From positions 1-37,208 of the forward strand of contig CAJLEF010000010.1 of the NCBI GenBank assembly GCA_905205665.1: a DNA stretch of 37,208 bases, written 5' to 3'. Source of the DNA: an uncultured Bacillota bacterium (GTDB lineage Bacteria; Bacillota_I; Bacilli_A; RF39; UBA660). Under the pieces are notes generated by a model. That model ran no database searches. It saw only the letters and a program-made list of their open reading frames with translations, and was not told where the DNA came from. The position numbers were made by a program, and so were the translations under genes. Shown piece after piece: positions 15,528 through 22,918 of this stretch. Position 1 is the stretch's first letter; each line of letters begins with the position of its first letter.

Positions 15528-15870
15528 AACCAACATTTTTTTGCTCTTTTGCTTTTACAGAACTTACAAAAGCAATACTTTCGGCAATTATCTCAGTAAC
15601 AAACTTTTTTTCTTTTTGATCATTTTCATAATTTCTTACTTGAATGCGTCCTCGAATGCATACCATATCTCCTTTTTTGCAATAATCATGAGCCTTCTTG
15701 GCAATGCCATTCCATAAGACACATCTTAAAAAATCGGTTTCATAAATCCCATCTTGATTTTTATAAGTTCTTGGGACAGCTAGCGTAATCGTAGTTCTTT
15801 TGACGTCATTCCCACAATCCATAACCTCCAAATCTCCTGTTAAACGTCCCACTAACATAACATTATTCAT
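15526..15870 (-). CDS. ssb: Single-stranded DNA-binding protein, short type without acidic tail
   Basis: 114 residues, one OB fold: MLVGRLTGDLEV, RTTITLAVPRTYKNQDG, DFLRCVLWNGIAKKAHDYCKKGD and CIRGRIQVRNYEND are in family order. The C-terminus stops at KEQKNVG, with no DDDIPF-type tip, so it cannot recruit partners through the usual acidic peptide. That matches competence-associated SsbB (113 aa in Bacillus) better than housekeeping SsbA. AAAGGAG precedes the ATG. A promoter is at 15894-15922; it is co-transcribed with the downstream deacetylase-like gene. Confidence 0.9.
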   Translation of the reverse strand: MNNVMLVGRLTGDLEVMDCGNDVKRTTITLAVPRTYKNQDGIYETDFLRCVLWNGIAKKAHDYCKKGDMVCIRGRIQVRNYENDQKEKKFVTEIIAESIAFVSSVKAKEQKNVG

Positions 15871-15893
15871 AATTAAAATCTCCTTTCGAAGAC

Positions 15894-15922
15894 ATTAAAT
15901 CATATCTTTTTGTACCTTTCAA
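15894..15922 (-). promoter_or_regulatory. SigA-type promoter for ssb
   Basis: Reading minus: TTGAAA (15917-15922), 17-base spacer, TTTAAT (15894-15899). Confidence 0.6.
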
Positions 15923-16001
15923 ATCGCAAATATTCAAGTATTTTAAGTTTATTTTTATCATTTATGAAAATTGGTAAAACTAAAATTTAAATTTGGAGCA
16001 T

Positions 16002-16027
16002 AAAAAAAGCCCAATTTCTAAAATTAG
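16002..16027 (-). terminator. Intrinsic terminator of sufB
   Basis: 7-bp stem CTAATTT/AAATTGG (one G-T pair; 16011-16017 and 16021-16027) followed by TTTTTTT on minus (16002-16008). Confidence 0.7.
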
Positions 16028-16038
16028 TATTTTTTTCA

Positions 16039-17328
16039 TTATTCTTGCAAAAGACGATTTAACTCGACCGCATATTCCATAGGAAGTTCTTTTTTAAATT
16101 CATCGACAAAGCCTAATAAAAATAATTCTTTAGCTTTATCTTCACTTAAACCTTTGGTTTGTAAATAAAACATTTTTTCTTCGGATACTTTAGAAACCGT
16201 AGCTTCATGTTCTAAGATACTTGACGAATTTTCTACTATATTTTTAGGGAAAGTATCGCTTTTACTTATGTTATCCATTAAAATAGTATCACATTTAATA
16301 GAAGCCACAGAGCCTATCGCTTTTTTAGTGATATGAGTGGTACCCCGATAGTTACTTACACCCCCATTTTCAGCAATGGATTTATTAACAATATTACTTT
16401 TGGTGTATTTACCTAAGTGAATCATCTTGGCTCCAGCATCTAAAACCTGACCTTTTTTGGCATAAGCAATACTAATGCAATTGCCACTTGAGTAGTCTCC
16501 TTTTAAAATAACCGATGGATACTTCATCGTAACTCCACTACCGATATTACCATCTACCCATTCCATGACACCATTTTCTTCTGTGATGGCTCTTTTAGTA
16601 ACTAAGTTATAAACATCTGTACTCCAATTTTGGATAGTACTATAACGACATTTGGCATTTTTACCAACAAATATTTCAACGACACCAGCATGTAAAGAGC
16701 TTTTAGCATAACTACGCGCTGTACATCCTTCAATATAAGAAAGTTCAGCTCCTTCGTCAACAATAATAATTGTTCTTTCAAATTGTCCTAAACTTTCAGT
16801 ATCTATACGGAAATAGCTTTGTAAAGGTCTGTCAAGTTTCGTGTAAGGTGGAATGTAAATAAAAGAACCTCCACTCCATACAGCTCCATTTAAAGCGGTA
16901 TATTTATTTTCATCATATTTTACTAAGGTATTAAAGTATTTTTTAAACAAGTCTGGATATTTTTGTAAAGCTTCATCCGTACTACAGAAAATAATATTTT
17001 TATCTGTGATATTATGGTGATATACCACTTCACTTTCTAGTTGATTGGAAACTCCATCTAAATATTTATTTTCAGCATCCACAACCCCTAGTTTACAAAA
17101 AGTATGATAAGTATCTTGACTTACTTCTTTCCAATCATGCTTTTGCTCTTCGGTTTTTTTATAATATAAAATATCATCAAAGGAAAAATTTAAAGCAGGT
17201 CCAAAAGTAGGATTTTCTATTTTTAAAAAGGCTTCATAAGCTTTAAGACGAAAATTAAGCATCCATTCTGGTTCCTTTTTCTTTAAAGATAAGTTTTTGA
17301 TAAATTCGACATTTAATTTTTCTTTCAT
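16039..17328 (-). CDS. sufB: Fe-S cluster assembly scaffold protein SufB
   Basis: 429 residues (usually ~465), SUF-type beta-helix core. The C-terminal block CDTILMDNISKSDTFP...LEHEATVSKVSEEKMFYL is diagnostic: it keeps the Cys and the Glu 29 residues later that are the essential pair of E. coli SufB (Cys405/Glu434). SufB with SufC and SufD builds Fe-S clusters; no sufC, D, S or U is in this window. The shortened length comes mainly from the N-terminus. I chose the ATG at 17326-17328, 8 bases after AAGGGCG. Strong promoter at 17345-17373 and terminator at 16002, so it is a single-gene unit. Confidence 0.93.
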   Translation of the reverse strand: MKEKLNVEFIKNLSLKKKEPEWMLNFRLKAYEAFLKIENPTFGPALNFSFDDILYYKKTEEQKHDWKEVSQDTYHTFCKLGVVDAENKYLDGVSNQLESEVVYHHNITDKNIIFCSTDEALQKYPDLFKKYFNTLVKYDENKYTALNGAVWSGGSFIYIPPYTKLDRPLQSYFRIDTESLGQFERTIIIVDEGAELSYIEGCTARSYAKSSLHAGVVEIFVGKNAKCRYSTIQNWSTDVYNLVTKRAITEENGVMEWVDGNIGSGVTMKYPSVILKGDYSSGNCISIAYAKKGQVLDAGAKMIHLGKYTKSNIVNKSIAENGGVSNYRGTTHITKKAIGSVASIKCDTILMDNISKSDTFPKNIVENSSSILEHEATVSKVSEEKMFYLQTKGLSEDKAKELFLLGFVDEFKKELPMEYAVELNRLLQE

Positions 17329-17344
17329 AGACATCACGCCCTTT

Positions 17345-17373
17345 ATTATACGTTTTTTACCACCCCTTTTCAA
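17345..17373 (-). promoter_or_regulatory. SigA-type promoter for sufB
   Basis: Reading minus: TTGAAA (17368-17373), 17-base spacer, TATAAT (17345-17350). Its -35 overlaps that of the divergent promoter at 17367. Confidence 0.8.
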
Positions 17374-17395
17374 GATTTTTAATTCATGGTATAAT
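17367..17395 (+). promoter_or_regulatory. SigA-type promoter for the 17418 gene
   Basis: TTTTCA (17367-17372), 17-base spacer, TATAAT (17390-17395). Back-to-back with the sufB promoter, sharing the -35 bases. Confidence 0.65.
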
Positions 17396-17417
17396 CTTCT
17401 TAGAATAGGTGAATGAT

Positions 17418-17897
17418 ATGATGGAAAGTATTTTAAAAGATAATCTTATGTATTTAGATGCTTGGTTTGAACACAATCCTCTTTTTAAAGAGGTTTTAAC
17501 CGTAGAAGATAATTACCTTTTATATAATCATGGGGAAGAAAAATTAAAAATAGACTCTTTTTATCTTCCTGAAATGCTTAATAATGAGAATTTTCGCCAC
17601 GCGATTGCCACACCGGATGAATTATCTGGCAAAGATTTATTTGAAATTATTTACTGCTACATTAACTCAAAAGAAATAGAAGAAAAAAATAAAATGGTCC
17701 CTTCTTTTATTAAAGATGTTTTTATAAGGCAAAAAAATGGCGAGGAATTTTTAGTTTTTGTGACCGAAGATGAACGTAAATATCGTTTTGATACCGATAA
17801 TCCTGAAAAAATCATTAACTTATATCAAGAAGAAACTAAAAATGGGAAAAAAATAACCTTAAATGAGTTGGGGAGTGTGATTAAGAATGCCAAGTGA
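17418..17897 (+). CDS. Hypothetical protein, first gene of a two-gene unit
   Basis: 159 residues, soluble, acidic, no signal or membrane segment; I do not recognise it. Visible pieces are LMYLDAWFEHNPLF, a central FRHAIATPDELSGKDLFEII and a beta-rich FIRQKNGEEFLVFVTEDE. The frame opens at a GTG (17409), but that GTG lies inside the AGGTG Shine-Dalgarno; the ATG at 17418 is 6 bases after it. Its stop overlaps the next gene by 11 bases, so the pair is translationally coupled. Divergent from sufB. Confidence 0.8.
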   Translation: MMESILKDNLMYLDAWFEHNPLFKEVLTVEDNYLLYNHGEEKLKIDSFYLPEMLNNENFRHAIATPDELSGKDLFEIIYCYINSKEIEEKNKMVPSFIKDVFIRQKNGEEFLVFVTEDERKYRFDTDNPEKIINLYQEETKNGKKITLNELGSVIKNAK

Positions 17898-18207
17898 TAA
17901 AGATATTGAAAAGCAAATTGATAAAGGGACTTTAGATGAAGAAGTTATTAAATATTTTGTGAGAACTAAAAAACATGAAAATATGGTCCCAACAGAACAT
18001 TTAGAAAAAGCTTTAAATTATGAAAAAGAAACGGGTAAAAATATTTTAAGTGATGTGATTGATAATTATTTTCCTAAAATATCCATTGATAAGGGATTTT
18101 CTTTAAAAAGAGAAAAACGAGCAGGATTTTCAAATGCCTTAATTGTTATTTATTTTGTTCTTAACTTTGGCTTATTCTTTGCTTTCTTATTCCTTTCTTT
18201 AGCATAA
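17887..18207 (+). CDS. Hypothetical tail-anchored membrane protein
   Basis: 106 residues: charged N-terminal 80 residues (DIEKQIDKGTLDEEVIKYFV) and one C-terminal hydrophobic segment (~86-105, NALIVIYFVLNFGLFFAFLF) that ends two residues from the C-terminus, a tail-anchor layout. It begins inside the preceding gene (11-base overlap), so the two products may form a soluble/membrane pair. Next downstream gene is spoVS. No family recognised. Confidence 0.78.
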   Translation: MPSDKDIEKQIDKGTLDEEVIKYFVRTKKHENMVPTEHLEKALNYEKETGKNILSDVIDNYFPKISIDKGFSLKREKRAGFSNALIVIYFVLNFGLFFAFLFLSLA

Positions 18208-18249
18208 ATTTTAAGTAGCCTTCATAATATTTATTATGGAGGTTTTCTT

Positions 18250-18510
18250 ATGGAAATTTTAAAAGTATCAGCAAAATCAAATCCCAGTAAAGTCGCCGGA
18301 GCGATTGCGAATATTTATCGAGAGAAAAAAGAATTAGAAATTCAAACGATTGGAGCTGGAAGTCTTAATCAAGCTATCAAAGCGGTAGCAATTGCCCGAG
18401 GTTTTTTAGCTCCTAGTGGCGAGGATATTGTCTTAATTCCAGCCTTTAACGAGGTTATCATCAATGGTGAAAACAAAACCGCTTTAAAACTTTTAGTCCA
18501 AAAAAAATAG
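18250..18510 (+). CDS. spoVS: Stage V sporulation protein S
   Basis: 86 residues, the exact length of SpoVS. MEILKVSAKSNPSKVAGAIA opens it, IGAGSLNQAIKAVAIARGF is the invariant Alba-like core, and LAPSGEDIVLIPAFNEV follows. SpoVS is a small nucleic-acid-binding-fold protein; its loss in Bacillus blocks sporulation at stage V. Shine-Dalgarno TGGAGG. It ends in the bidirectional terminator at 18504-18533. I see no certain promoter in the 42 bases before it, so it may be read from the 17367 promoter. Confidence 0.97.
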   Translation: MEILKVSAKSNPSKVAGAIANIYREKKELEIQTIGAGSLNQAIKAVAIARGFLAPSGEDIVLIPAFNEVIINGENKTALKLLVQKK

Positions 18511-18533
18511 AACCCTTTGTAAAGTTCTATTTT
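18504..18533. terminator. Bidirectional terminator between spoVS and the methyltransferase
   Basis: 10-bp stem AAAATAGAAC/GTTCTATTTT, T-rich on both sides; covers the spoVS stop and the last codons of the opposing gene. Confidence 0.85.
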
Positions 18534-19396
18534 TCTTTTTCCCAACGACCATAAATACCACAAGGTAAAACATATGAAGAATCTTTCATTGTGATACCTA
18601 ATTCGTCACTAGATACAAAGCCATGATATTTTTGATTAACACTCATCATTAAAATATCTTCTAAAATTGTTTTGGAAACACCTGTACTATAAGCATTGAT
18701 TAAAAATAAAAGTGGATCATCACTAAGTAAGGAAACACAGTCACTTACTAAAGCAAATAAATCTTTTTCAATATTCCAAACTTCACTTTTACTTCCCCGG
18801 CCAAAGCTTGGAGGGTCCATGATAATGATGTCGTATTTATTACCTCTTCTGATTTCTCTTTTAACAAATTTAGTAACATCATCCACTAAAAAACGAATAT
18901 CTCTATCTTCTAAATGATTTAATTTGACATTTTCTTTAGCCCAATCAATCATGCCTCTTGAGGCATCGACATGAACAACAGAAGCATTTTCTTTTAAAGC
19001 AGCGATAGAAGCACCACCTGTATAAGCAAATAAATTTAAAACTTTAACGGGTTTATTTGCTTTTCTTATTTTTTCTCTTATTAAATTCCAGTTATAGGCT
19101 TGTTCTGGAAAAAGACCGGTATGTTTAAAACCCATTAGTTTTAAGCCAAACTTTAAGTCTTGATAAGAAATGACCCAAGAATCTTGTAATTTTTTATTTT
19201 TGATGTTCCAAGATCCTCCTCCACTGCTACTACGATCATAAATGGCATCAATAGCATAATTTTCTTTACTTAAATGTTCTTCCCAAATAATTTGAGGGTC
19301 TGGTCTTAATAAAATAACATCGTTCCATTTTTCTAATTTTTTACCTTTTGCCATATCTAAAAGTTGATATTCGGCAAAATCATTTACTACTTTCAT
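18527..19396 (-). CDS. Class I SAM-dependent methyltransferase (RlmI-like)
   Basis: 289 residues, Rossmann methyltransferase. Motif I is NLFAYTGGASIAAL, motif II VVHVDASRGMIDWAKENVKL, motif IV DIIIMDPPSFGRG; the DPPSFGRG loop is the RlmI/RlmKL type seen in 23S rRNA m5C/m2G methylases. The N-terminal PUA domain of RlmI is absent, so the substrate is not certain. The ATG overlaps the stop of the upstream membrane-protein gene as ATGA, so they are translationally coupled. Confidence 0.85.
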   Translation of the reverse strand: MKVVNDFAEYQLLDMAKGKKLEKWNDVILLRPDPQIIWEEHLSKENYAIDAIYDRSSSGGGSWNIKNKKLQDSWVISYQDLKFGLKLMGFKHTGLFPEQAYNWNLIREKIRKANKPVKVLNLFAYTGGASIAALKENASVVHVDASRGMIDWAKENVKLNHLEDRDIRFLVDDVTKFVKREIRRGNKYDIIIMDPPSFGRGSKSEVWNIEKDLFALVSDCVSLLSDDPLLFLINAYSTGVSKTILEDILMMSVNQKYHGFVSSDELGITMKDSSYVLPCGIYGRWEKEK

Positions 19397-19929
19397 TTTA
19401 ATTTTCCCTTCGTGATATTAAGTATTAAAGCTTCATACATTTCAAAAATGCCAATAATTTGGAAATAAAAGCCGAAAATCATTGTTCTTATCTCATCATT
19501 ATAAGAAAGATTAATACATAATAGTAAGCTAGAAAAGAAAAATAAAACTAAACTGGCAATAAAAATAAGCCAAAGTTTACTCTTACGATCATGATGATAA
19601 TCTGCTTTTTTTAATTTTACCAAAGAATATACCATTGTAAAGAAAAGTAATAATAAAGCTAAATATTTCGTTGTTTCTAAAATTTCACTAAACATAACAA
19701 TGCCTGCCATAAGAAAACCTAAAATTCCTAAAAACAAATCCGAATATTCTTTTGCTTTACGATGAAAACAATACTCAGCAATATGCACACCACTATATAG
19801 AAGATAAAAAACACTTATAATTGCTTGTAAATTAAGATGTCCTGTTAAACTCATACTAAGCATAAAATAAGAATACAAAATAATGAGCACAGAACCCATA
19901 ATATTTTCAATAAATTTTTCTTTTTTCAT
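19393..19929 (-). CDS. Hypothetical polytopic membrane protein
   Basis: 178 residues with about six hydrophobic segments (the clearest at ~12-28, ~35-52, ~65-82, ~88-104, ~118-138 and ~150-168) and a Lys/His-rich loop (KKADYHHDRKSK). The layout is like DUF308/HdeD-type proteins, but I see no diagnostic motif. A SigA promoter lies at 19950-19978, right after recX. First gene of a two-gene unit with the methyltransferase. Confidence 0.75.
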   Translation of the reverse strand: MKKEKFIENIMGSVLIILYSYFMLSMSLTGHLNLQAIISVFYLLYSGVHIAEYCFHRKAKEYSDLFLGILGFLMAGIVMFSEILETTKYLALLLLFFTMVYSLVKLKKADYHHDRKSKLWLIFIASLVLFFFSSLLLCINLSYNDEIRTMIFGFYFQIIGIFEMYEALILNITKGKLK

Positions 19930-19949
19930 TGTATCACCACTTCAACCTT

Positions 19950-19978
19950 ATTATACAAAATAAAATTTCATGTGGCAA
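19950..19978 (-). promoter_or_regulatory. SigA-type promoter for the membrane protein/methyltransferase pair
   Basis: Reading minus: TTGCCA (19973-19978), 17-base spacer, TATAAT (19950-19955); begins at the base after the recX stop. Confidence 0.75.
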
Positions 19979-20761
19979 CTATTCTCCAAAAAAGTCATCC
20001 ATAACTTCTTTAATATTGCCATAATTAAAGCCATCTTCGCTTAATCTTCTTTTTAAACGAAATTTAAGTTCGTAGCCCTCATATTTTCTAGCATATTTTT
20101 TATATAGAAATTCAAATTGATTTTTAATAGCTTCTTTATCGTGATTAGTATCCATATCTTCCAAAACATGAACGACATAAATTTTAGGATAACCATAATA
20201 AACTAACTCAGCTATCATATTTTGTCTAAATTCCAAGTTACTTCTTCTTTTATCTTTCACAAGTTTTTTATTAATAATAGTTCTTATTTTATCATACCAA
20301 ACTTCATCCTCATATTTTGTTAAAATAGAGTTTGATAAATCTTCACTTATACCATGTGTAAGTAGCGTTTTTCTTATTTTTCTTGGTCCTGTTAACCGGT
20401 AACTCACTACATAGTTAATATATCTTTTGGCGTAATCTAAATCATCTACTAATTTTAAACTTCGTAATCTCTCGATAGTTTCTTTAATTGTTTCTTCATC
20501 AAAGTTTTCTTCTTTCAAATAAGTTTCTACTTCATACTCTGTTTTTTTCTTTTTTTCTAAAAAGTTCAAACTCTTTTGATAACATTCGACCTTTTTATTA
20601 GCTATTACAATTTTTTTAAGAATATAATCACTTATTGTTTTCTTTAAAAGTAAATCATATTTTATAACAATTTCTTCATATAATACTATTTGTTTTTTTT
20701 CTAAATCTATTTCATATAAACTATTTTTTAATTTCTTTATTTTTTTTACTGTATAATTCAT
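19979..20761 (-). CDS. recX: RecA regulator RecX
   Basis: 260 residues, close to Bacillus RecX (264). The three-helix repeats are clear: YLKEENFDEETIKETIERLR, LVDDLDYAKRYINYVVSYRL, then TGPRKIRKTLLTHGISEDLS and further copies to the end. RecX binds RecA filaments and tunes recombination. The ATG follows AAGGGA by 6 bases. Strong promoter at 20778-20806 overlapping the end of the upstream gene's downstream spacer. Confidence 0.93.
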   Translation of the reverse strand: MNYTVKKIKKLKNSLYEIDLEKKQIVLYEEIVIKYDLLLKKTISDYILKKIVIANKKVECYQKSLNFLEKKKKTEYEVETYLKEENFDEETIKETIERLRSLKLVDDLDYAKRYINYVVSYRLTGPRKIRKTLLTHGISEDLSNSILTKYEDEVWYDKIRTIINKKLVKDKRRSNLEFRQNMIAELVYYGYPKIYVVHVLEDMDTNHDKEAIKNQFEFLYKKYARKYEGYELKFRLKRRLSEDGFNYGNIKEVMDDFFGE

Positions 20762-20777
20762 CCCGCATCCCTTATCA

Positions 20778-20806
20778 AGTATACATACTCTTCCTCTTTA
20801 AATCAA
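20778..20806 (-). promoter_or_regulatory. SigA-type promoter for recX
   Basis: Reading minus: TTGATT (20801-20806), 17-base spacer, TATACT (20778-20783). Confidence 0.7.
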
Positions 20807-20807
20807 G

Positions 20808-21245
20808 TTAAAAACGTGTATGTAAAGTCATTAATTCTTCAAGCGTCTTATATTCATCGATCAGAATCTTTTTTAAAAGTTCTTCGATTTTCTCATCTTC
20901 GGTCACATAAATGACCATCTCGGTATTTTGAATCATTTTCTTTTTTAAAGTAATATCCACTTCTATCATTGTTTTTAAATCAGTATCGTAGTAAACATCA
21001 TAGCCATTCCAATACAAAACACTCCCATAAAGACGGTCCGCATAAATAGGCATTTCGCCTTCTTGAATTAAAAATTTAGCTAACCAATTTAAATGTTCTT
21101 CATCTTTTTGTTTAAATTTTTTTAATTTTTGATACCAAAAGTTATCTTTAATAAAAAATAACTGATATTGAAATTGGAGAAAACTTGTTAAAATACTTTC
21201 TTTAGAACCAAATAAATGACTTAAAAAATAGCCGTTTTCTTTCAT
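20808..21245 (-). CDS. Ferritin-like protein with altered metal motif
   Basis: 145 residues. A helix EEHLNWLAKFLIQEG, a strand-turn region with MPIYADRLYGSVLYWNGYDV, a helix from DLKTMIEVDITLKKKMIQ and a last helix LLKKILIDEYKTLEELMTL follow the layout of small rubrerythrin/CotJC-like ferritin folds. The usual DExxH of the last helix is DEYKTL, so one His ligand is missing and di-iron or di-manganese binding is doubtful. AGGTGA precedes the ATG inside a leader shared with the gene at 14715. It follows the deoD terminator. Confidence 0.55.
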   Translation of the reverse strand: MKENGYFLSHLFGSKESILTSFLQFQYQLFFIKDNFWYQKLKKFKQKDEEHLNWLAKFLIQEGEMPIYADRLYGSVLYWNGYDVYYDTDLKTMIEVDITLKKKMIQNTEMVIYVTEDEKIEELLKKILIDEYKTLEELMTLHTRF

Positions 21246-21283
21246 AGACTCACCTATTAAAGATTATGAAAAAGAAAAAAATT
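21243..21283 (-). promoter_or_regulatory. Leader element shared with the gene at 14715
   Basis: Near copy of 15486-15527 (5 differences, 1 indel): T-tract, CATAATCTTTA, TAGGTGA, ATG. Confidence 0.5.
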
Positions 21284-21304
21284 CATTCTTAAAAATGAAT
21301 TTTT
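21277..21304 (-). terminator. Intrinsic terminator of deoD
   Basis: 11-bp perfect stem AAAAATTCATT/AATGAATTTTT (21277-21287 and 21294-21304) with T-run on minus. Confidence 0.8.
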
Positions 21305-22043
21305 AAATAGTAGTGTCTAAAGCAAGTAAAATCATATTGTCTAAAGAAGTTTGTCTTTCTTCTGGTGTTAAAAATTCTTCACTGTATTTACTATCAACAA
21401 CAGTTAAGATAGCTGCAGCTTTTTTGTCAAAACTTTTAGCAATATGAAATAAAGCAAAGGTTTCCATTTCTTCCCCAAGTAAATGGATATCTTCTGGAAC
21501 ACGTTTTAAAACATGTTCATTATCTGAGTAAAAGCCAAATTGTTCGGTACACATAACTGTTCCTAAGTGATAATTAAGACCTTTTTCCATGGCTAATTTA
21601 GTGATTTTGCTTGTTAGTCCTTCATCTGGATAAGCTATATGGGTTGGGTCGCCATTATAAGAATATGCAAAATTACTTTCTGTATAACTATCTGTAGCAA
21701 TAATAAGTTCTGGAACATGAATTTTTTCGTCTAAAGCCCCACAGGTACCAATACGAATAATTTCTTCAACACCATAGAAGTAAAAAAGTTCAAAAGCATA
21801 AATACTAACGCTCGGCATTCCCATTCCATGAGCCATAACGGTTACTCTTTTTCCTTTATAGAATCCCGTGTAACCAAACATATTACGAATGGTATTAATA
21901 AGTTTTACATCTGTTAAATATTTCTCGGCGATATATTTAGCTCGTAAAGGGTCTCCTGGCATAATAACCGTTGGAGCTACATCCTCCTTTGAGCATTCAA
22001 TATGAGCAGGTTTTAAGTGCTCCATGACTTTTGGTGCGGTCAC
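21303..22043 (-). CDS. deoD: Purine-nucleoside phosphorylase DeoD
   Basis: 246 residues, trimeric/hexameric NP-I family. MPGDPLRAKYIAEKYL (phosphate loop), YKGKRVTVMAHGMGMPS, RIGTCGALDE and GEEMETFALFHIA are all in place. It cleaves purine nucleosides with phosphate to base and sugar 1-phosphate, in purine salvage. The segment that is SDH in most DeoD is VDS here: the catalytic Asp remains but its neighbours differ. The start is GTG at 22041-22043, 5 bases after AGGGAG; the next ATG (MEHLKPAHIE) is 18 bases downstream with no Shine-Dalgarno. Confidence 0.94.
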   Translation of the reverse strand: MTAPKVMEHLKPAHIECSKEDVAPTVIMPGDPLRAKYIAEKYLTDVKLINTIRNMFGYTGFYKGKRVTVMAHGMGMPSVSIYAFELFYFYGVEEIIRIGTCGALDEKIHVPELIIATDSYTESNFAYSYNGDPTHIAYPDEGLTSKITKLAMEKGLNYHLGTVMCTEQFGFYSDNEHVLKRVPEDIHLLGEEMETFALFHIAKSFDKKAAAILTVVDSKYSEEFLTPEERQTSLDNMILLALDTTI

Positions 22044-22153
22044 ACAATCTCCCTCTTTCTATTCTTTAATTTACTATAACAAGATTTTAGCCTTTCATAA
22101 ATAGTTTTAAGTGAAATTGACAATTGTTTGACAACCCTATTTTTATGAGTTAG

Positions 22154-22184
22154 AAAAACACATATGTAAGTGATATGTGTTTTT
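22154..22184 (-). terminator. Intrinsic terminator of the small coat-like gene
   Basis: 12-bp perfect stem AAAAACACATAT (22154-22165) / ATATGTGTTTTT (22173-22184). Confidence 0.85.
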
Positions 22185-22188
22185 GCTT

Positions 22189-22392
22189 CTAACGGAATGG
22201 ATAATAATAATTATAAGAATATTGACCGTAAGGTACTCCTGGTGGAGGCATCATCGGTCCTTGAGGCGCAACATTATAAATAGGTCTTGGTCTTGTAAGT
22301 CCTACGGCTGCCCCACCTGTCACAGCTCCAACTAAAAATGGAAAAATAAATTGTCTATCTCCGCTTACATTATAATACGAATAGGGATACAT
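22189..22392 (-). CDS. Small Tyr/Pro-rich spore coat-like protein
   Basis: 67 residues from the ATG after GAGGAGG. N-terminus MYPYSYYNVSGDRQFIFPFL, a short hydrophobic Gly/Ala segment (LVGAVTGGAAVGL), then a Pro/Gly/Met/Tyr-rich tail ending YYPFR. This composition is typical of crust or inner-coat miniproteins of Bacillota; no specific family is recognised. A SigK-type promoter (22412-22440) directly upstream and a strong terminator downstream make it a monocistronic late sporulation gene. Role inferred from promoter and composition. Confidence 0.72.
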   Translation of the reverse strand: MYPYSYYNVSGDRQFIFPFLVGAVTGGAAVGLTRPRPIYNVAPQGPMMPPPGVPYGQYSYNYYYPFR

Positions 22393-22411
22393 AGTTTCCT
22401 CCTCTCGTAAG

Positions 22412-22440
22412 TAGATTATGTCAAAAAAAAATAGGTAGTT
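22412..22440 (-). promoter_or_regulatory. SigK-type promoter for the Tyr/Pro-rich coat-like gene
   Basis: Reading minus: AACT (22437-22440), 16-base spacer, CATAATCTA (22412-22420). Fits AC-16-CATANNNTA; transcription would start about 12 bases before the ATG. Confidence 0.6.
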
Positions 22441-22459
22441 AGACACATACCTAGTTTTT
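22426..22459 (-). terminator. Intrinsic terminator of the YtxH operon
   Basis: Stem TAGGTA/TACCTA (22432-22437, 22448-22453) extended by A-tract/T-tract pairing, T-run on minus. It overlaps the promoter of the next gene. Confidence 0.65.
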
Positions 22460-22918
22460 CTTCGTCTTTTTAGTTGTTTTAGAAGTTGTCTTTTTCTTAG
22501 CAGAAGTTTTTTTGACTTTCTTTTCAGGCTTTTCTTCTAATTCATTGACAACTTCTTTTAAAGAAGCCGTTACATTCTTTTTAACTTCTGTGGCAGCTTT
22601 TTCGACAATAGGAGTTTCTATTTTTTTGGCTTCTTCGATAAGTTCGTCACATTTTTCTTCCACGATTTGAATCTTTTCTTCAGCTAATTCTTTAGCACTT
22701 TCTTCATCTAAATTAGAAAGTTCATTTTTGATTTCATTTACTTTATTGAAAAAAGAAGCTTTTGTTTCTTCGATATCAATATTTTTAATGGTATCCACTA
22801 AATTATCAAATGATTTTTTTAAATCTTGTCTCGTTTCACTGCCTTCTTTAGGAGCAAGTAAAATACCTAAGCCAGCTCCAATTAAAGCACCCGTGGCAAA
22901 AGAACGAAATTTTCCCAT
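22451..22918 (-). CDS. YtxH domain general-stress-type protein
   Basis: 155 residues. GALIGAGLGILLAPKEGSETRQDLKKSFD (described by its LLAPKEGSETR core) is the YtxH signature, a short membrane-inserting Gly-rich helix. The rest is a long charged helix and a Lys-rich C-terminal tail (KKTSAKKKTTSKTTKKTKKN). In Bacillus ytxG-ytxH-ytxJ is a stress operon; here the DUF948 (YtxG-like) gene lies just upstream with a TAATG overlap, so the G-H order is kept. Molecular function is unknown. Confidence 0.85.
   Translation of the reverse strand: MGKFRSFATGALIGAGLGILLAPKEGSETRQDLKKSFDNLVDTIKNIDIEETKASFFNKVNEIKNELSNLDEESAKELAEEKIQIVEEKCDELIEEAKKIETPIVEKAATEVKKNVTASLKEVVNELEEKPEKKVKKTSAKKKTTSKTTKKTKKN

Noticed and set aside
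18214..18240. CATAATATT before spoVS as a SigE/SigK -10
   Set aside because: It misses the final TA of CATANNNTA and lacks a -35; spoVS is SigH-dependent in Bacillus.
22110..22140. TTGTCAA direct repeats upstream of deoD as an operator
   Set aside because: Two copies 11 bases apart with no symmetry and no convincing promoter overlap.
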